Origin: Ardenticatenia bacterium
GTDB taxonomy: Bacteria > Chloroflexota > Anaerolineae > Ardenticatenales > Ardenticatenaceae
Assembly: GCA_030949995.1 (NCBI GenBank)
Contig: JAUZRY010000079.1
Location: 17,981 to 81,980 of the forward strand
DNA length: 64,000 nt
Reading direction: 5' to 3'
Positions 1 through 9,976 of the stretch are shown here, piece by piece. Each line of letters opens with the position of its first letter. Position 1 is the first letter of the stretch. The translations under genes and the position numbers were made by a program. Under the pieces are notes generated by a model. The model searched no databases and was not told the origin of the DNA. It saw only the letters and a program-made list of their open reading frames with translations.

Positions 1-315
1 AGCCACATGGCCGCAGAGCTGCTGGAGGACAGCGTGGGCGGCTGGCGCCACCAACACGACCAGCTTGCTTACGTCATCACCGAGAAGGGGGAAGAGATGG
101 CCCAAGCCATTCTGAGGCGCCTTGGGCGAGGTGTCACAGCCGTTCAGGGGCGCGGCATGTACACGGGCAAAGACCGATGTGTGCTCCTGGTGGCCATTTA
201 CCCTGACCAGCGGGAGGACTTGAAACGCCTGGTCTACCAAATTGACAAGGAGGCCTTTGTCATCATTAATCCTACCGAGGCCGTCATCGGCCGTGGCTTC
301 CAAGCGCCCAGCTAA
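1..315 (+). CDS. YitT-family / DUF2179 C-terminal domain (5' truncated by window edge)
   Basis: Frame open from base 1; 'ITEKGEEMAQAILRRLGRGVTAVQGRGMYTGKDRCVLLVAI...IDKEAFVIINPTEAVIGRGF' matches the DUF2179 pattern. Confidence 0.75.
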   Translation, partial: SHMAAELLEDSVGGWRHQHDQLAYVITEKGEEMAQAILRRLGRGVTAVQGRGMYTGKDRCVLLVAIYPDQREDLKRLVYQIDKEAFVIINPTEAVIGRGFQAPS

Positions 316-1383
316 TGTGCTCTCACGATACGGAGGTGTCCGTGAGCCGACTGGAACGATTGCTGGCCCCATACGTTGAGGCCGTGGAGGCTGAAATGCG
401 CCGTTGGGTGCCGCCGGCCGACGGACCTCACCGGATGCTCTACGGCATGGTGCGCTACCACCTCGGGTGGGCTGACGAAGCCTTTCACCCGTGCACATCT
501 GCCAGGGGCAAACGGGTGCGCTCGGCCCTCTGCCTCATGGCCGCCCACAGCTGTGGGCGGCCATGAGGACCGCGTGGTTCCGGCCGCAGCCGCTGTGGAA
601 CTGCTCCACGAGTTCTCCTTAGTCCACGACGACATCGAGGACGGCGACCGCGAGCGACGCGGCCGTCCTACCCTCTGGGCGGTGTGGGGCCTTGCCCAAG
701 CCATCAACGCCGGCGACGCCCTCTTCGCCCTGGCCTTCCGGGCTCTCAACGGCCTTGCGGAGCGCGATGTGCCTCCGGGGCTGATACTAGAAGCCCAACG
801 GCGCTTTGTCCGCACAGTGATGCGCCTGTGCGAGGGCCAACACCTCGACTTGGCCTTCGAGCAGCGCGTGGACATCACCCCCGATGACTACGTGCTCATG
901 GTCGGGGGAAAGACGGCCGCGCTTGTAGCCCTGGCAGCCGAGTTGGGGGGCTTAGTCGCCGGCGCCGAGGAGAAGCTGGTGAGCGCCCTGGCCCGGTTTG
1001 GCCGGGCTGTGGGGCTCGCCTTCCAGATGCAGGACGATCTTCTCGGCCTGTGGGGAAACCCTGAACGCACGGGCAAGCCGGCCGGCAATGACCTGAGGCG
1101 CCGCAAGAAGAGCTTGCCCATTCTCTTAGCGCGCCACATGTCCGACGAAGTGGCCGCCCTTCTTGACATGCTCTACACCGCCGAGCACGTCTCCGACGGG
1201 ATGGTGCTCCAGGCCCTTCGGCTCATAGAGCGCTCAGGGGCCCGACAAGAGGTTGAGGCCCGAACACGTGACGCCTACCGCGAGGCCGTACAGGTCCTCG
1301 ACGAGCTGGAGGCTGAGCTCACGCCTCGCCGCCTAGTCCCCCTGCGGCAATTGACCGAAGAACTCATGGGACGGGAGTATTGA
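315..1383 (+). CDS. Polyprenyl (farnesyl/geranylgeranyl) diphosphate synthase, interrupted by a +1 frameshift near 546
   Basis: ORF 315-566 carries 'GKRVRSALCLMAA'; ORF 376-1383 continues '[33 protein letters not shown]...FQMQDDLLG' (FARM/SARM motifs). Confidence 0.85.
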
Positions 1384-1790
1384 CTATGGCCCTCTACCGC
1401 GTGACAGAAGTGCTCAACTACGGTGGTTTCTTCGCCGGTGACACGGTCTCGTTGATTGCCGTCCCCTTTGGCCACACAGAGCCCAAGTTGGACCTGGTGA
1501 TTGATGAATACGTCTTCGACAACCTGAAGGACCGCCACCGGATTGTGGCCGGGATGGTGTTGGATTTGACTGTGGAGCAAGGCCAAAAGGTGACGGCCGC
1601 GCGTGTGATGGCAGCCACGACGAGAGAGGCACTGCGGGCCGCTGTGGGCTGCGATGCGCCGGTTCACAATGGCTACCGCATTTGTGCCTACCGCTGTCCC
1701 CATTGTCACCTCTGGGTACGAGGAGAACCGGAGCGGGTCTCCGACACCGAATGCCGCTGTCGGGTGTGCGGGGAAATGTTCACCGCCTGA
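1380..1790 (+). CDS. Conserved hypothetical protein with C-terminal zinc ribbon
   Basis: ORF; CPHC...CRCRVC cysteine pairs; start overlaps the upstream stop. Confidence 0.6.
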   Translation: MTMALYRVTEVLNYGGFFAGDTVSLIAVPFGHTEPKLDLVIDEYVFDNLKDRHRIVAGMVLDLTVEQGQKVTAARVMAATTREALRAAVGCDAPVHNGYRICAYRCPHCHLWVRGEPERVSDTECRCRVCGEMFTA

Positions 1791-1801
1791 GGCCAAGAGC
1801 G

Positions 1802-3064
1802 TTACAGGAACTCCACCAACACCTGGTTCGCCACCAGGGCATTGTGGCGCGTCAGGCGCACGCGGTCGGAGAGCGCTTCCAACCAGCCCTCGGCCACGAG
1901 GCGGGCTATGACCTGCCCGAAGCGCGCTTCGAGGCTGAGGCCGTGGCGTTGCTCGAAGTCGGCGAAGGCCACGCCTTCTCGCACGAGCCGTAGCCCCAAG
2001 ATCATATGTTCCCGCATGGCCAGGTCCGCGTCAATCGGATCGAGGGTGCGAGGGTCCAAGGCCGGCGTTGGTGCGGCGTCGGCCATGAGGCCCCGTTCGA
2101 CAGCGGCGATGTAATGTTCGGGGCGTTTCAGGTTGGCGTACCGCATAGAATTGACATAACTGTGCGCGCCGGCCCCTAGGCCGGCGTACTCGTGGTTGCG
2201 CCAGTAGAGCATATTGTGGCGAGAGGCCAGAGAGGGGGTCAGGGGCTCTCCCCGGTGCAGGGCCCAATTGCTGATCTCGTAGTGCGCGTAGCCGGCTGCC
2301 TCCAGCCGTTGTCGCGCCCACTCGTACTGCTCAGCGGCCACATCGTCATCGGGTGAACTGACCTGGCCGCTGGCAATCCAGCGGTACAGGGGCGTGCCGG
2401 GTTCTACGGTGAGCGCATAGAGGGAAAGGTGCTCAGGGGCCACGCGGAGCGCTTCTTCCAGGGAATCCTCCCACATGGCTGTGCTCTGGCCGGGCAGCCC
2501 GTACATCAAGTCCAAGTTGATGTTGTTGAACCCCGCCGCGCGGGCCCATTCCACGGCCTCTCGAGCTCGCCGGGCCGTGTGAAGGCGCCCCAAGAAGCGC
2601 AGCAACGTGTCGTCGAACGTCTGAATGCCAAAGGAGAGGCGGTTAACGCCGAGGTGATACAGGGCACGCAGCTGCTCCGGGGAGACCGATTCTGGGTTGG
2701 CTTCAAGGGTGATTTCGGCGTCGGAGCGCAGGGAAAAAGCGGTGACACATGCGTCGATCAGGCGCTCCACGTGGGCGGGCCTCAGCAGGCTGGGGGTGCC
2801 TCCTCCGAAGAAGATGGTGTCAGCGGCCCGGTGTGCCAACGCCTTGCCGACCAGGTGAATTTCCCGCTCCAGCGCTCGGACGTAGCGTTCGGTAATGTGC
2901 TCCAAGTCGATGTAGGTGTTGAAATCGCAGTAGACGCACCGGGCCGAACAGAAGGGGATGTGAATGTAGAGCCCGAAGGGAGGCGGTTCGCTGTCCCATT
3001 GGCAGCCACCTGTTTGGGGGGGCTGCACTTGGCGAACTGCGGGCACGATGCCGGATGCGCACAT
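1802..3064 (-). CDS. hemW: Radical SAM coproporphyrinogen III oxidase-like protein HemW
   Basis: 'GLYIHIPFCSARCVYCDFNTY', 'FFGGGTPSLL', 'RLSFGIQTFDD', 'NLDLMYGLPGQ'. Confidence 0.9.
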   Translation of the reverse strand: MCASGIVPAVRQVQPPQTGGCQWDSEPPPFGLYIHIPFCSARCVYCDFNTYIDLEHITERYVRALEREIHLVGKALAHRAADTIFFGGGTPSLLRPAHVERLIDACVTAFSLRSDAEITLEANPESVSPEQLRALYHLGVNRLSFGIQTFDDTLLRFLGRLHTARRAREAVEWARAAGFNNINLDLMYGLPGQSTAMWEDSLEEALRVAPEHLSLYALTVEPGTPLYRWIASGQVSSPDDDVAAEQYEWARQRLEAAGYAHYEISNWALHRGEPLTPSLASRHNMLYWRNHEYAGLGAGAHSYVNSMRYANLKRPEHYIAAVERGLMADAAPTPALDPRTLDPIDADLAMREHMILGLRLVREGVAFADFEQRHGLSLEARFGQVIARLVAEGWLEALSDRVRLTRHNALVANQVLVEFL

Positions 3065-3118
3065 AACCTCTCCTGTGGCCTGAGGGTGAAGTTGTGAAGT
3101 TCCGGGCAGGAGACGGGC

Positions 3119-3637
3119 CTACTCGTACTGGATGAGGGAGAAGATCGAGTAGCCCGCGAGCTTCTCCCGACCGGAGAGGAAACAGAGTTCCACAACAAAG
3201 GCGAACCCCACCACGTGGCCGCCCAGCGTTTCCACCAGTTCGGCGGTGGCGCGGGCTGTGCCTCCCGTGGCCAGTAGATCATCCACGATGAGGACGCGTT
3301 GTCCCTCTTGGATAGCGTCCACGTGCATCTCCAAGGTGCTGGTGCCGTACTCCAGGGCGTACTCCTTGGTGACCGTTTGGGCCGGCAGCTTGCCGAACTT
3401 GCGCACCGGCACGAAGCAGGCGTTCAGCTTGTACGCCAGGGGGGCACCGAAGATGAACCCCCGTGATTCGATGGCGACTACAACATCCACTTGATGGTCG
3501 CGGTACTCATCGACCAGCCGGTCCACCACGTGGCCAAAGGCGTGGGCGTCCTTGAGCAACGTGGTGATGTCCTTGAAAATGATGCCAGGAATGGGAAAGT
3601 CGGGAATGTCGCGGATCAGTTGTTTCAAGTGTTCCAT
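3119..3637 (-). CDS. apt: Adenine phosphoribosyltransferase
   Basis: '[21 protein letters not shown]', '[14 protein letters not shown]', PRPP motif '[14 protein letters not shown]'. Confidence 0.92.
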   Translation of the reverse strand: MEHLKQLIRDIPDFPIPGIIFKDITTLLKDAHAFGHVVDRLVDEYRDHQVDVVVAIESRGFIFGAPLAYKLNACFVPVRKFGKLPAQTVTKEYALEYGTSTLEMHVDAIQEGQRVLIVDDLLATGGTARATAELVETLGGHVVGFAFVVELCFLSGREKLAGYSIFSLIQYE

Positions 3638-3726
3638 GGGTGATCTCCTCCACCGTGGTGTGCGGGACAGCAGGGGCAAGTCGTGCTGAGGGATGAACCG
3701 ACCTGCCCTGATGGCCAAGATCTACT

Positions 3727-5565
3727 TTACGGCAATTGGAGCCATTCGTCCAGCGGCGTACCGTGTTCGAAAGGAGACCACTCGAGCCCGAGGAGCACAG
3801 CAGCCGTTGCCGTCATGTCGAACAGGGGAACGGGCGCGGGGTTGGGGGAGGCGTCGGGCAGAATGTTCCGCCCCACGGCAAGGGCCCACCCGGCCATGTC
3901 GGGCGTTTCGGGCGAATACCCCGTGGCCCCGTAGCGCGTGGTGTGGCGAAAGATCTCTGTGCCGGGCCCGAGGACGAAGCGGTAGCCAGGCTGGAGCTGG
4001 ACGAAGAGGGCCTCGCGCGTGCTCAGCGTCCACAGCGGTGTTTGGGCCAGCGCTTCGTCGGAGAGGAGGGTGGCCACAGGGCGCTGGCCGCTTGCTGGGT
4101 CGGTGAGGGCGGCTAACCGCTCCTTGAGAGTGGCACGTAGCTCGGCCGGGGCCTCCACGGGGGAGGCTGGCCACAGCCAGGCGATGCCCTCCTCGGCCAC
4201 CACTCGCACGGGGGCCTGCGCCCAGAGAGGTTCTCCTTCCGGTGAGAGGGGCATCATATCCCACTCGATCAGGAGGGCCAGCAAGTCGATGTCGGTGTGG
4301 ACCGGCGTGAACCCGTAAGGAGAGACCAGGAAGAGAGTCGTGCGGCTGAGGTCAAGGGTGCTCACCAGAGTGGCGAGCCCTGTATCGGTGGCCGTGTACG
4401 CCCGGCGGCGCACGTCGGCCAAGTCGTTTTCCCGTTGGGGTTGCCAGCCGGGCTGGGCTGGGTCCACCAAGAGCGTAGTGGGAGTCACTTGGGCAATGGC
4501 GGGCCAGACGTCATCAGGAGATCAGGCGCGTACGTGCGGACGACCAGCGCGGAGGCGCTGGCCAGCCACGTGGTTTGTCTGGCAGCCATGCGGAGCATGT
4601 CCTCGGCGCCAATCCACCCGCGCGCGTACGCCCGTTGGTCGGCACCTGGCGGGAAGAAGCCCAGCGTGCCCCACAGGGCCCGCTCCAGTTCCGGGGGGAA
4701 GGCCCGAAAAGCGCATGGCATTGCTTTGGAAGATGGTCAAGGTCTCCCCCTCCACCCCCTGAAATTTGAGCTCGACGCCGGCGTCGGGGGCCACTTGAAG
4801 CGAAGCCCAGGGGCGTTGGGAAGTCAGAAAGGCGCTCTCTGGCCCCACATTGCGGTCCGTGTCCAGGAGGAAGGTATCGTACTCCGTGCGCCCGTCGTCC
4901 TGAGTGTCGAGGGCCAACATCCAGATCTCGCCCACGTCCCGCTCGTTCAACCGGAGGGGCAGGTGGCCTTCCAGGGGGGGCGCGAAGGAGGGTGGCGCGT
5001 TGGCCCAGGGGCCAGAGGGTGGAGAGAGCACCACGGTGTGCTGTGCTGCGTCGGCAAAGCGTCCTCTGGGAATGACCCAGATCGGCGGCAGCGGGGGCTC
5101 GTTCGCGTGGGGCCAGTTGATCACGGCGGCACGCAGGCCGGCCTGTGTGGCCCGCTGCCAGAGGGATGGACGTGCCAAGACGCTCACGTCAAGGGCGTTG
5201 CTGACTGCCTTGTGGTCTGCGGGCAGGGCGCCCGTGGCCAAGCTGGCCATGCTGGGGGCGGCCAGCGGGGGTTGAACGGGCACCACGCTCGCCGTGCGTC
5301 CCCGATCAGCCAAGTGGCGGATGGTGGGCACCGGATCGGGGCGCCGGGCGAGCAGGGAGTTCACAGCAGCCGGCGTCATGCCGGGCACGGCGACCATCAC
5401 GACCTTGGGCGCGGTGGGAGCCGAGAGAATTATCTGGGGTCGAGGTGTTGGGAGTGGCGTGGCGGTGGGGAGTGGTCTCCACGTGGCCCTACACCCGGCC
5501 ATCACGACGAGGAGGCCGGCCCACCACACCCATCTGAGCGGTGGCCGGTGTGCCCGGGTGGTCAC
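3727..5565 (-). CDS. Type I phosphodiesterase / nucleotide pyrophosphatase-like lipoprotein (two frame breaks, near 4510 and 4725)
   Basis: Spans three frames: 4522-5766(-) with lipobox-like 'LLVVMAGC' and 'VVMVAVPGMTPAAV...HLADRG'; 4485-4721(-); 3727-4488(-) with 'TTLFLVSPYGF'. GTG start at 5565 overlaps the IMPase stop (GTGA). Confidence 0.65.
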
Positions 5566-6377
5566 GCCTCTTCCTCCAAATGCGTGCGGACCATCTCCAG
5601 CACCGCCGTGTGGAGGGGGCCGTTGGTCGCCACCACCACCTCGTGGGCCGGTGTCCACGGTGTGCCCTCCGCCGAGGTCACCGTGCCGCCGGCTTCCTGA
5701 ACCAAGAGCGTGCCGGCGGCCGCGTCCCAGGGCGACAGGCCCAAGTTCACGTACGCGTCCAGCCATCCAGCGGCCACGTAGCTGAGGCCCAAGGCTGCGC
5801 TGCCGAAGCTACGTGCCGTGTGGCCCGGGAGGACGAACTGGGCAAAGAGGTGCGTAGCCCGCCGTCTGCGCTCCGGGGAGTGGGTCCAATCCGTGGCCAG
5901 GATTGCCTGCTCCAGGGCTGCGGTTCGGCTTGTGCTGAGGCGGCGGCCGTCGTGCCAAGCTCCTCGGCCGGCCGCTGCCCAGAAGAGCCATCCTCGCATG
6001 ACCTCACATACGACACCAATCCACGGGCGCCCTTGCCACCAGAGCCCCACACTCACGCCAAATGCGGGCAGCCCGTGGGCGAAATTGCTGGTCCCGTCGA
6101 GAGGATCCACGATCCACGTGGGTGTTTGGGGGTCGGGGGGTGGAGTGGGCGCTGTGGTCTCCTCGCTGATCACCACGTGGTCGGGGAACAGCTCCTCCAG
6201 GCGGGTTCGAATGAGGGTGTCGGCGGCCTCGTCGGCCGTGGTGACCAACTCGCGGACATCGGCCGGCTTGATGCGCACTTCCACGCCAGCCGCCCTGTGG
6301 TGATGAATGAGCTCGGCAGCTTCACGGACAATGTCCCGGGCTGCTGTCAGGTAGAGGGAGAGCGTTGTGTTCTTCAC
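5562..6377 (-). CDS. Inositol monophosphatase family protein
   Basis: 'TTADEAADTLIR', 'VISEE', 'WIVDPLDGTSNFAHG', 'WDAAAGTLLVQEAGG'; GTG start at 6377 overlaps the upstream stop. Confidence 0.9.
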   Translation of the reverse strand: MKNTTLSLYLTAARDIVREAAELIHHHRAAGVEVRIKPADVRELVTTADEAADTLIRTRLEELFPDHVVISEETTAPTPPPDPQTPTWIVDPLDGTSNFAHGLPAFGVSVGLWWQGRPWIGVVCEVMRGWLFWAAAGRGAWHDGRRLSTSRTAALEQAILATDWTHSPERRRRATHLFAQFVLPGHTARSFGSAALGLSYVAAGWLDAYVNLGLSPWDAAAGTLLVQEAGGTVTSAEGTPWTPAHEVVVATNGPLHTAVLEMVRTHLEEEA

Positions 6378-7696
6378 GGCGTGTTGCTCTCGGTTAACAT
6401 GTTGATGGCTTCCTGGGGAGTGAGCTCCCGGTTCAACAGTTGCACGGCCACCTCCTCGACCACTGGGCTTATGGCGGCCCATTGGGGCGACAGGGGGCGC
6501 GCGCGGGCGGCGGAGAGCCACGGGAGCAACGCTTTCATGGGCGGCGACCACCTGGAAGACACGGCTACTTCCTCTGCTGCCCGCCGACTAATGGGGAAGG
6601 CGTTGGCGGCCAAAGCCACAATGGCTTGGCTTTCCGGGGAGCTCAGGTAGGTCCGGATGAAGAGCCAGGAGGCCACTTTCCGGTTGATGTCGTGCGTGGC
6701 CAACATGACCAGCAGGGGCGAGGAGGCCAGCATTACGGGCTTGTCCGAGAGGGAGGGAAGGGGAGCAACGGCCCAGTGCTCGTCGTCCACCCCCTCCATG
6801 ACAGCCGTGGATTCAATGCCAAAGGCCGCCTCGGCGTCAAGCACGGCTTGCATGACCTCTGTGGGCACATTCTGTGGTAGGATGGCGCCATTGTCCGCCA
6901 GCGCGCGCAAAAGGGTGGCCGTCAGCAGGAGCCCCTCGTCTTCCTCGGGCGATGGCGATGCCTCTGAGGAGGGCGGGTACGTGCTCCCCAAGGCCCACGC
7001 CAGGTTCAAGATCACGTCGGCGCGGGGTTGGAATGTCAGGCAGGGTTGGGTGCGTTCCTGAAAGGCCTGACAGGCGACCTCGAATTCGTCCCACGTGCTG
7101 GGTGGTGCGGTGAGGCGAGCTTGGCGCAACGACGAGGGGGTGTACATGAGAGCTACCACGTCGAAGCTCATGGGGACGGCCACGTAGCCTTGGTGATCAA
7201 CCACATCACCGGAGGGAAAGGCGTTCAGGAAGAGATCACGCTCCACACGTTGGTCAAGATGCCACTCCTCATTGCCCACCCAGTTGGCCACATCCTGGGC
7301 CACGGCTTGCATGGCCAACAGTTCCGGCAGCGTGGAGTCGGGCACGATGAGCAGGTCGGGCAGTTGGCCAGCTTGAATGGCGGCTGTGAGATTGGCCTCC
7401 AAGTCGGACAGGGTGGCCACGGCCTCAACAGTGATCTGGATCCCCCATTCGTTCTCCTGGTTGAAACCGTCCACGATGTGTTGCACGGCCAACTCCTCCG
7501 GCCCCGAGAGGGTATGCCAGAGGATGAGCCGTTGTCCCTCGGGAGCGATGAGCGTGGGAGTAGGGGACAACGGCGAGAGCGCAGCCTGTGGCAGCGGGGT
7601 GGGCTCGACCGGCATGGGCAGTGTCCGTTCGCACCCCACAGCCCCGACGACAATGAGCAGCACGTAGATGATGTAGAGGGCGTATTGTCTATGCAT
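6374..7696 (-). CDS. Extracellular solute-binding protein, family 1 (ABC sugar-type lipoprotein)
   Basis: Signal/lipobox 'VVGAVGC'; 'LILWHTLSGPEELAVQHIVDGFNQENEWGIQITVEAV'. Confidence 0.8.
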   Translation of the reverse strand: MHRQYALYIIYVLLIVVGAVGCERTLPMPVEPTPLPQAALSPLSPTPTLIAPEGQRLILWHTLSGPEELAVQHIVDGFNQENEWGIQITVEAVATLSDLEANLTAAIQAGQLPDLLIVPDSTLPELLAMQAVAQDVANWVGNEEWHLDQRVERDLFLNAFPSGDVVDHQGYVAVPMSFDVVALMYTPSSLRQARLTAPPSTWDEFEVACQAFQERTQPCLTFQPRADVILNLAWALGSTYPPSSEASPSPEEDEGLLLTATLLRALADNGAILPQNVPTEVMQAVLDAEAAFGIESTAVMEGVDDEHWAVAPLPSLSDKPVMLASSPLLVMLATHDINRKVASWLFIRTYLSSPESQAIVALAANAFPISRRAAEEVAVSSRWSPPMKALLPWLSAARARPLSPQWAAISPVVEEVAVQLLNRELTPQEAINMLTESNTP

Positions 7697-7731
7697 GATG
7701 TGTATGCCTCGCAGCTTGGAGTGCAACAGAG

Positions 7732-9385
7732 CTATCCTCCGGGGCCGGGTGTTCGCAGTCGTCGATCCACAAACAGCCGGTATGCCATGTGGAGCTCCTC
7801 AGCGCGGAAGAGCCAGGCGGCGCCGGCGTAGAGCCCGGCGCCGAGGAGCACGCCGATGATCCCTTGGGCCGGCGCGGGCCAGCTTTGGACGGTGGTCAAG
7901 TGGGAGCCGGCCAGGAGCACGCCGCCCATGACAGCCGTGGCCCCTCCCAAGCGCACCACACTGCGCACCAGGCCGGGGGTGAGCAGGGCGCGCAGCCGGT
8001 GGTGGAGCAGCCAGAGGAGCATGACCATTTCCAACGTGGTGGCCACTGTGTTGGCCAGGGCAAGGGCACCGTGAGCACCTCGGCTCAAGTCCGACGGGCT
8101 GCCGAAGCGCGGCATGAGGAAGAGGCTGAGGACGATGTTCACGACCATAGCGCCACTTCCTACGAGCACGGGGGTCATTGTGTCCCGGAGGGCGTAGAAG
8201 GCCCGGGCCGCGATTTCCACTACCGCGTGTCCCACGAGGCCGGGCGCGTAGAAGAGCAGAGCCCACGCTACAGCCGCTGTGCTGGAGGCATCAAAGGCGC
8301 CCCGCTCGAACAGAAGCACCACTACGGGCTCCCGCAGGACGGCGAGCCCGACGGCGGCCGGCAGAGGTGAGGAAGAGAACCGATCGCAGAACGGTCGTGA
8401 ACGTGTGGCGCATGGCGCTCAGTTCAAGCCGGGCGGCTTGGGCGGCGAAGGTGGGAAAGGCCGCCGTGGCTACTGCCAGGGCAAAGATGCCTTGGGGTAA
8501 CAACATGATGCGCCAGGCATAGTCCAGGGCTGGCAGGGCACGGGGGTTTAAAAAGGAAGCCAGCACCGTGGTGACGATGAAGTTCACCTGCACAACAGCC
8601 AAGCCGGCCACGCGGGGCACCATAAGGCGCACCACGTCGCGCACTCCGCCGGCCACGTTGGGGTCGTGAAGCCCGAGCTGCAACGAGAGCTGCGGCTGCA
8701 GGCGCCACACGGCGGGGAGCTGGACGCCCAAGTGGGCCACAGCGCCGGCCACGACGCCTGTGGCCAATCCGTAGACACCCCACCGGGGAGCCAGTGCCAA
8801 GACGCCCAGAATGATGCCCACGTTGTAGAAGGCCGGCGCCAGGGCGGGAAACAGGAAGCGGCGGTGGGCGTGGAGTACGCCCATCACCAGGCCGCTCAGG
8901 CTGAAAATGACCGTGGAGACCAGCATCAAGCGCATGAGGCGAACTGTCAACTCCTGGAGATGCGGAGGAAAGCCGGGTGCCAGCACGCGGGCCACAAGCC
9001 ATGGGGCCAACAACGCCGTTCCGGTGGTCAACACGCCCACAATCAACGTGAGCCAGGTAGCCACGGCGCACGTCAACCGCCACCCCCCCTTCGATGTCGC
9101 CGCGGGCTTGGTAGGCGGCAAAGGTGGGAATAAAGGCTGAGGCCAGGGCTCCCCCGGCAACTAAGACGAAGAGCAGGTCGGGGATGCGAAAAGCGGCCAC
9201 GTAAGCGGCCAGCTCAGGGGAGGTGGCGAAGTGGCGGGCGATCAGCACGTCCCGCAGGAGGCCCAACAAGCGACTGGAGAGGAAGGCGGCCATCACTAGC
9301 ACAGCAGCACGGGCGACGTGAGCCGTGCCGGTGGCCGCTACGACGCCGGTATCATCTTGTTGTGCTGCGTGGTGTTCCCCGCTCA
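7732..9385 (-). CDS. murJ: Lipid II flippase MurJ/MviN (two frame breaks, G7 tract 9092-9098 and near 8365)
   Basis: Three overlapping frames give 'MAAFLSSRLLGLLRDVLIARHF...', 'FYNVGIILGVLALAP...MLLPQGIFALAVATAAFPTFA', 'LLFERGAFDASSTAAVAWALLFYAPGLVGHAVVEIAARAFYALRDTMTPV'. Confidence 0.88.
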
Positions 9386-9504
9386 CAAGCGCTCCCCTCA
9401 CGCAGCTCCCACCACCATTGGCCGATGCACGCTTTGCCCGCCGAGGTACAACTCTGCTCGCACAGGAAGCGGGGACCGGCTCGCAGGGTGTGGAAGCGCA
9501 CGTC

Positions 9505-9533
9505 ATTATAGGAAAAGAGTCCAAACACGCAAA
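9505..9533 (-). promoter_or_regulatory. Candidate minus-strand promoter ahead of murJ
   Basis: Minus-strand TATAAT at 9510-9505, 17-nt spacer, weak -35 TTTGCG at 9533-9528. Confidence 0.35.
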
Positions 9534-9601
9534 AATGTGCTTTCTCCCTCAACGGGAAGTGAAACATCGCCACCTGGTCATTGGGTGCTCCCGAGGAGGG
9601 T

Positions 9602-9630
9602 TTGGCGTTCCCAGAGGCTTGTGGTAAAAT
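9602..9630 (+). promoter_or_regulatory. Predicted sigma70-type promoter for the candidate ncRNA
   Basis: TTGGCG (9602-9607) - 17 nt - TAAAAT (9625-9630). Confidence 0.55.
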
Positions 9631-9636
9631 CCGGCC

Positions 9637-9919
9637 CTGTGACGTGTTGCACCCGGAAAAGAGGCACCAAACGGGGCCCGGAGCGAACGGAACCCCTGGG
9701 GACTGTGTCTGGCCTTGGGGGGCAGAGCTGACAACAGACGTTCGGGATGAAACGTGGTGGGGCGTGTTCTGCCGGCACACGGTCATGGGCTGGCGGAAGC
9801 GCTCAGGAGGCAGGGTGCTGTGTGGATTGTGCGCACACCCGGCGTATGTTTTGTTTCAGCAGAATGGGCAAATAGGTGCTGAGTCGACGGCCTGAACCAT
9901 CGTTGATCGATGGTTTTTT
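9637..9919 (+). ncRNA. Candidate structured non-coding RNA, unclassified
   Basis: Lies between divergent genes; own promoter; end pairing GGCC 9633-9636/9889-9892, GAC 9641-9643/GTC 9883-9885, GCACC 9649-9653/GGTGC 9875-9879; internal hairpin potential; ends at an intrinsic terminator. Confidence 0.45.
9895..9919 (+). terminator. Rho-independent terminator
   Basis: AACCATCG-TTGAT-CGATGGTT followed by a T run. Confidence 0.8.
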
Positions 9920-9976
9920 ATTTGTCCGCGTTGGGTCGAGAGCCGATGAGTGAACATGTGGGAGGAGAGCGCGAAC

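Noticed and set aside
4297-5700. 467-aa plus-strand ORF
   Set aside because: Shadow of the frameshifted phosphodiesterase on the minus strand
9581-9895. 104-aa ORF in the murJ/GH intergenic region
   Set aside because: No ribosome-binding site, start lies upstream of the predicted transcription start, no recognisable domain
9637-9919. SRP RNA / RNase P / tmRNA assignment for the candidate RNA
   Set aside because: Lacks GGAAG..AGCAGC SRP core, GAGGAAAGTCC RNase P P4 motif, and tmRNA tRNA-like ends
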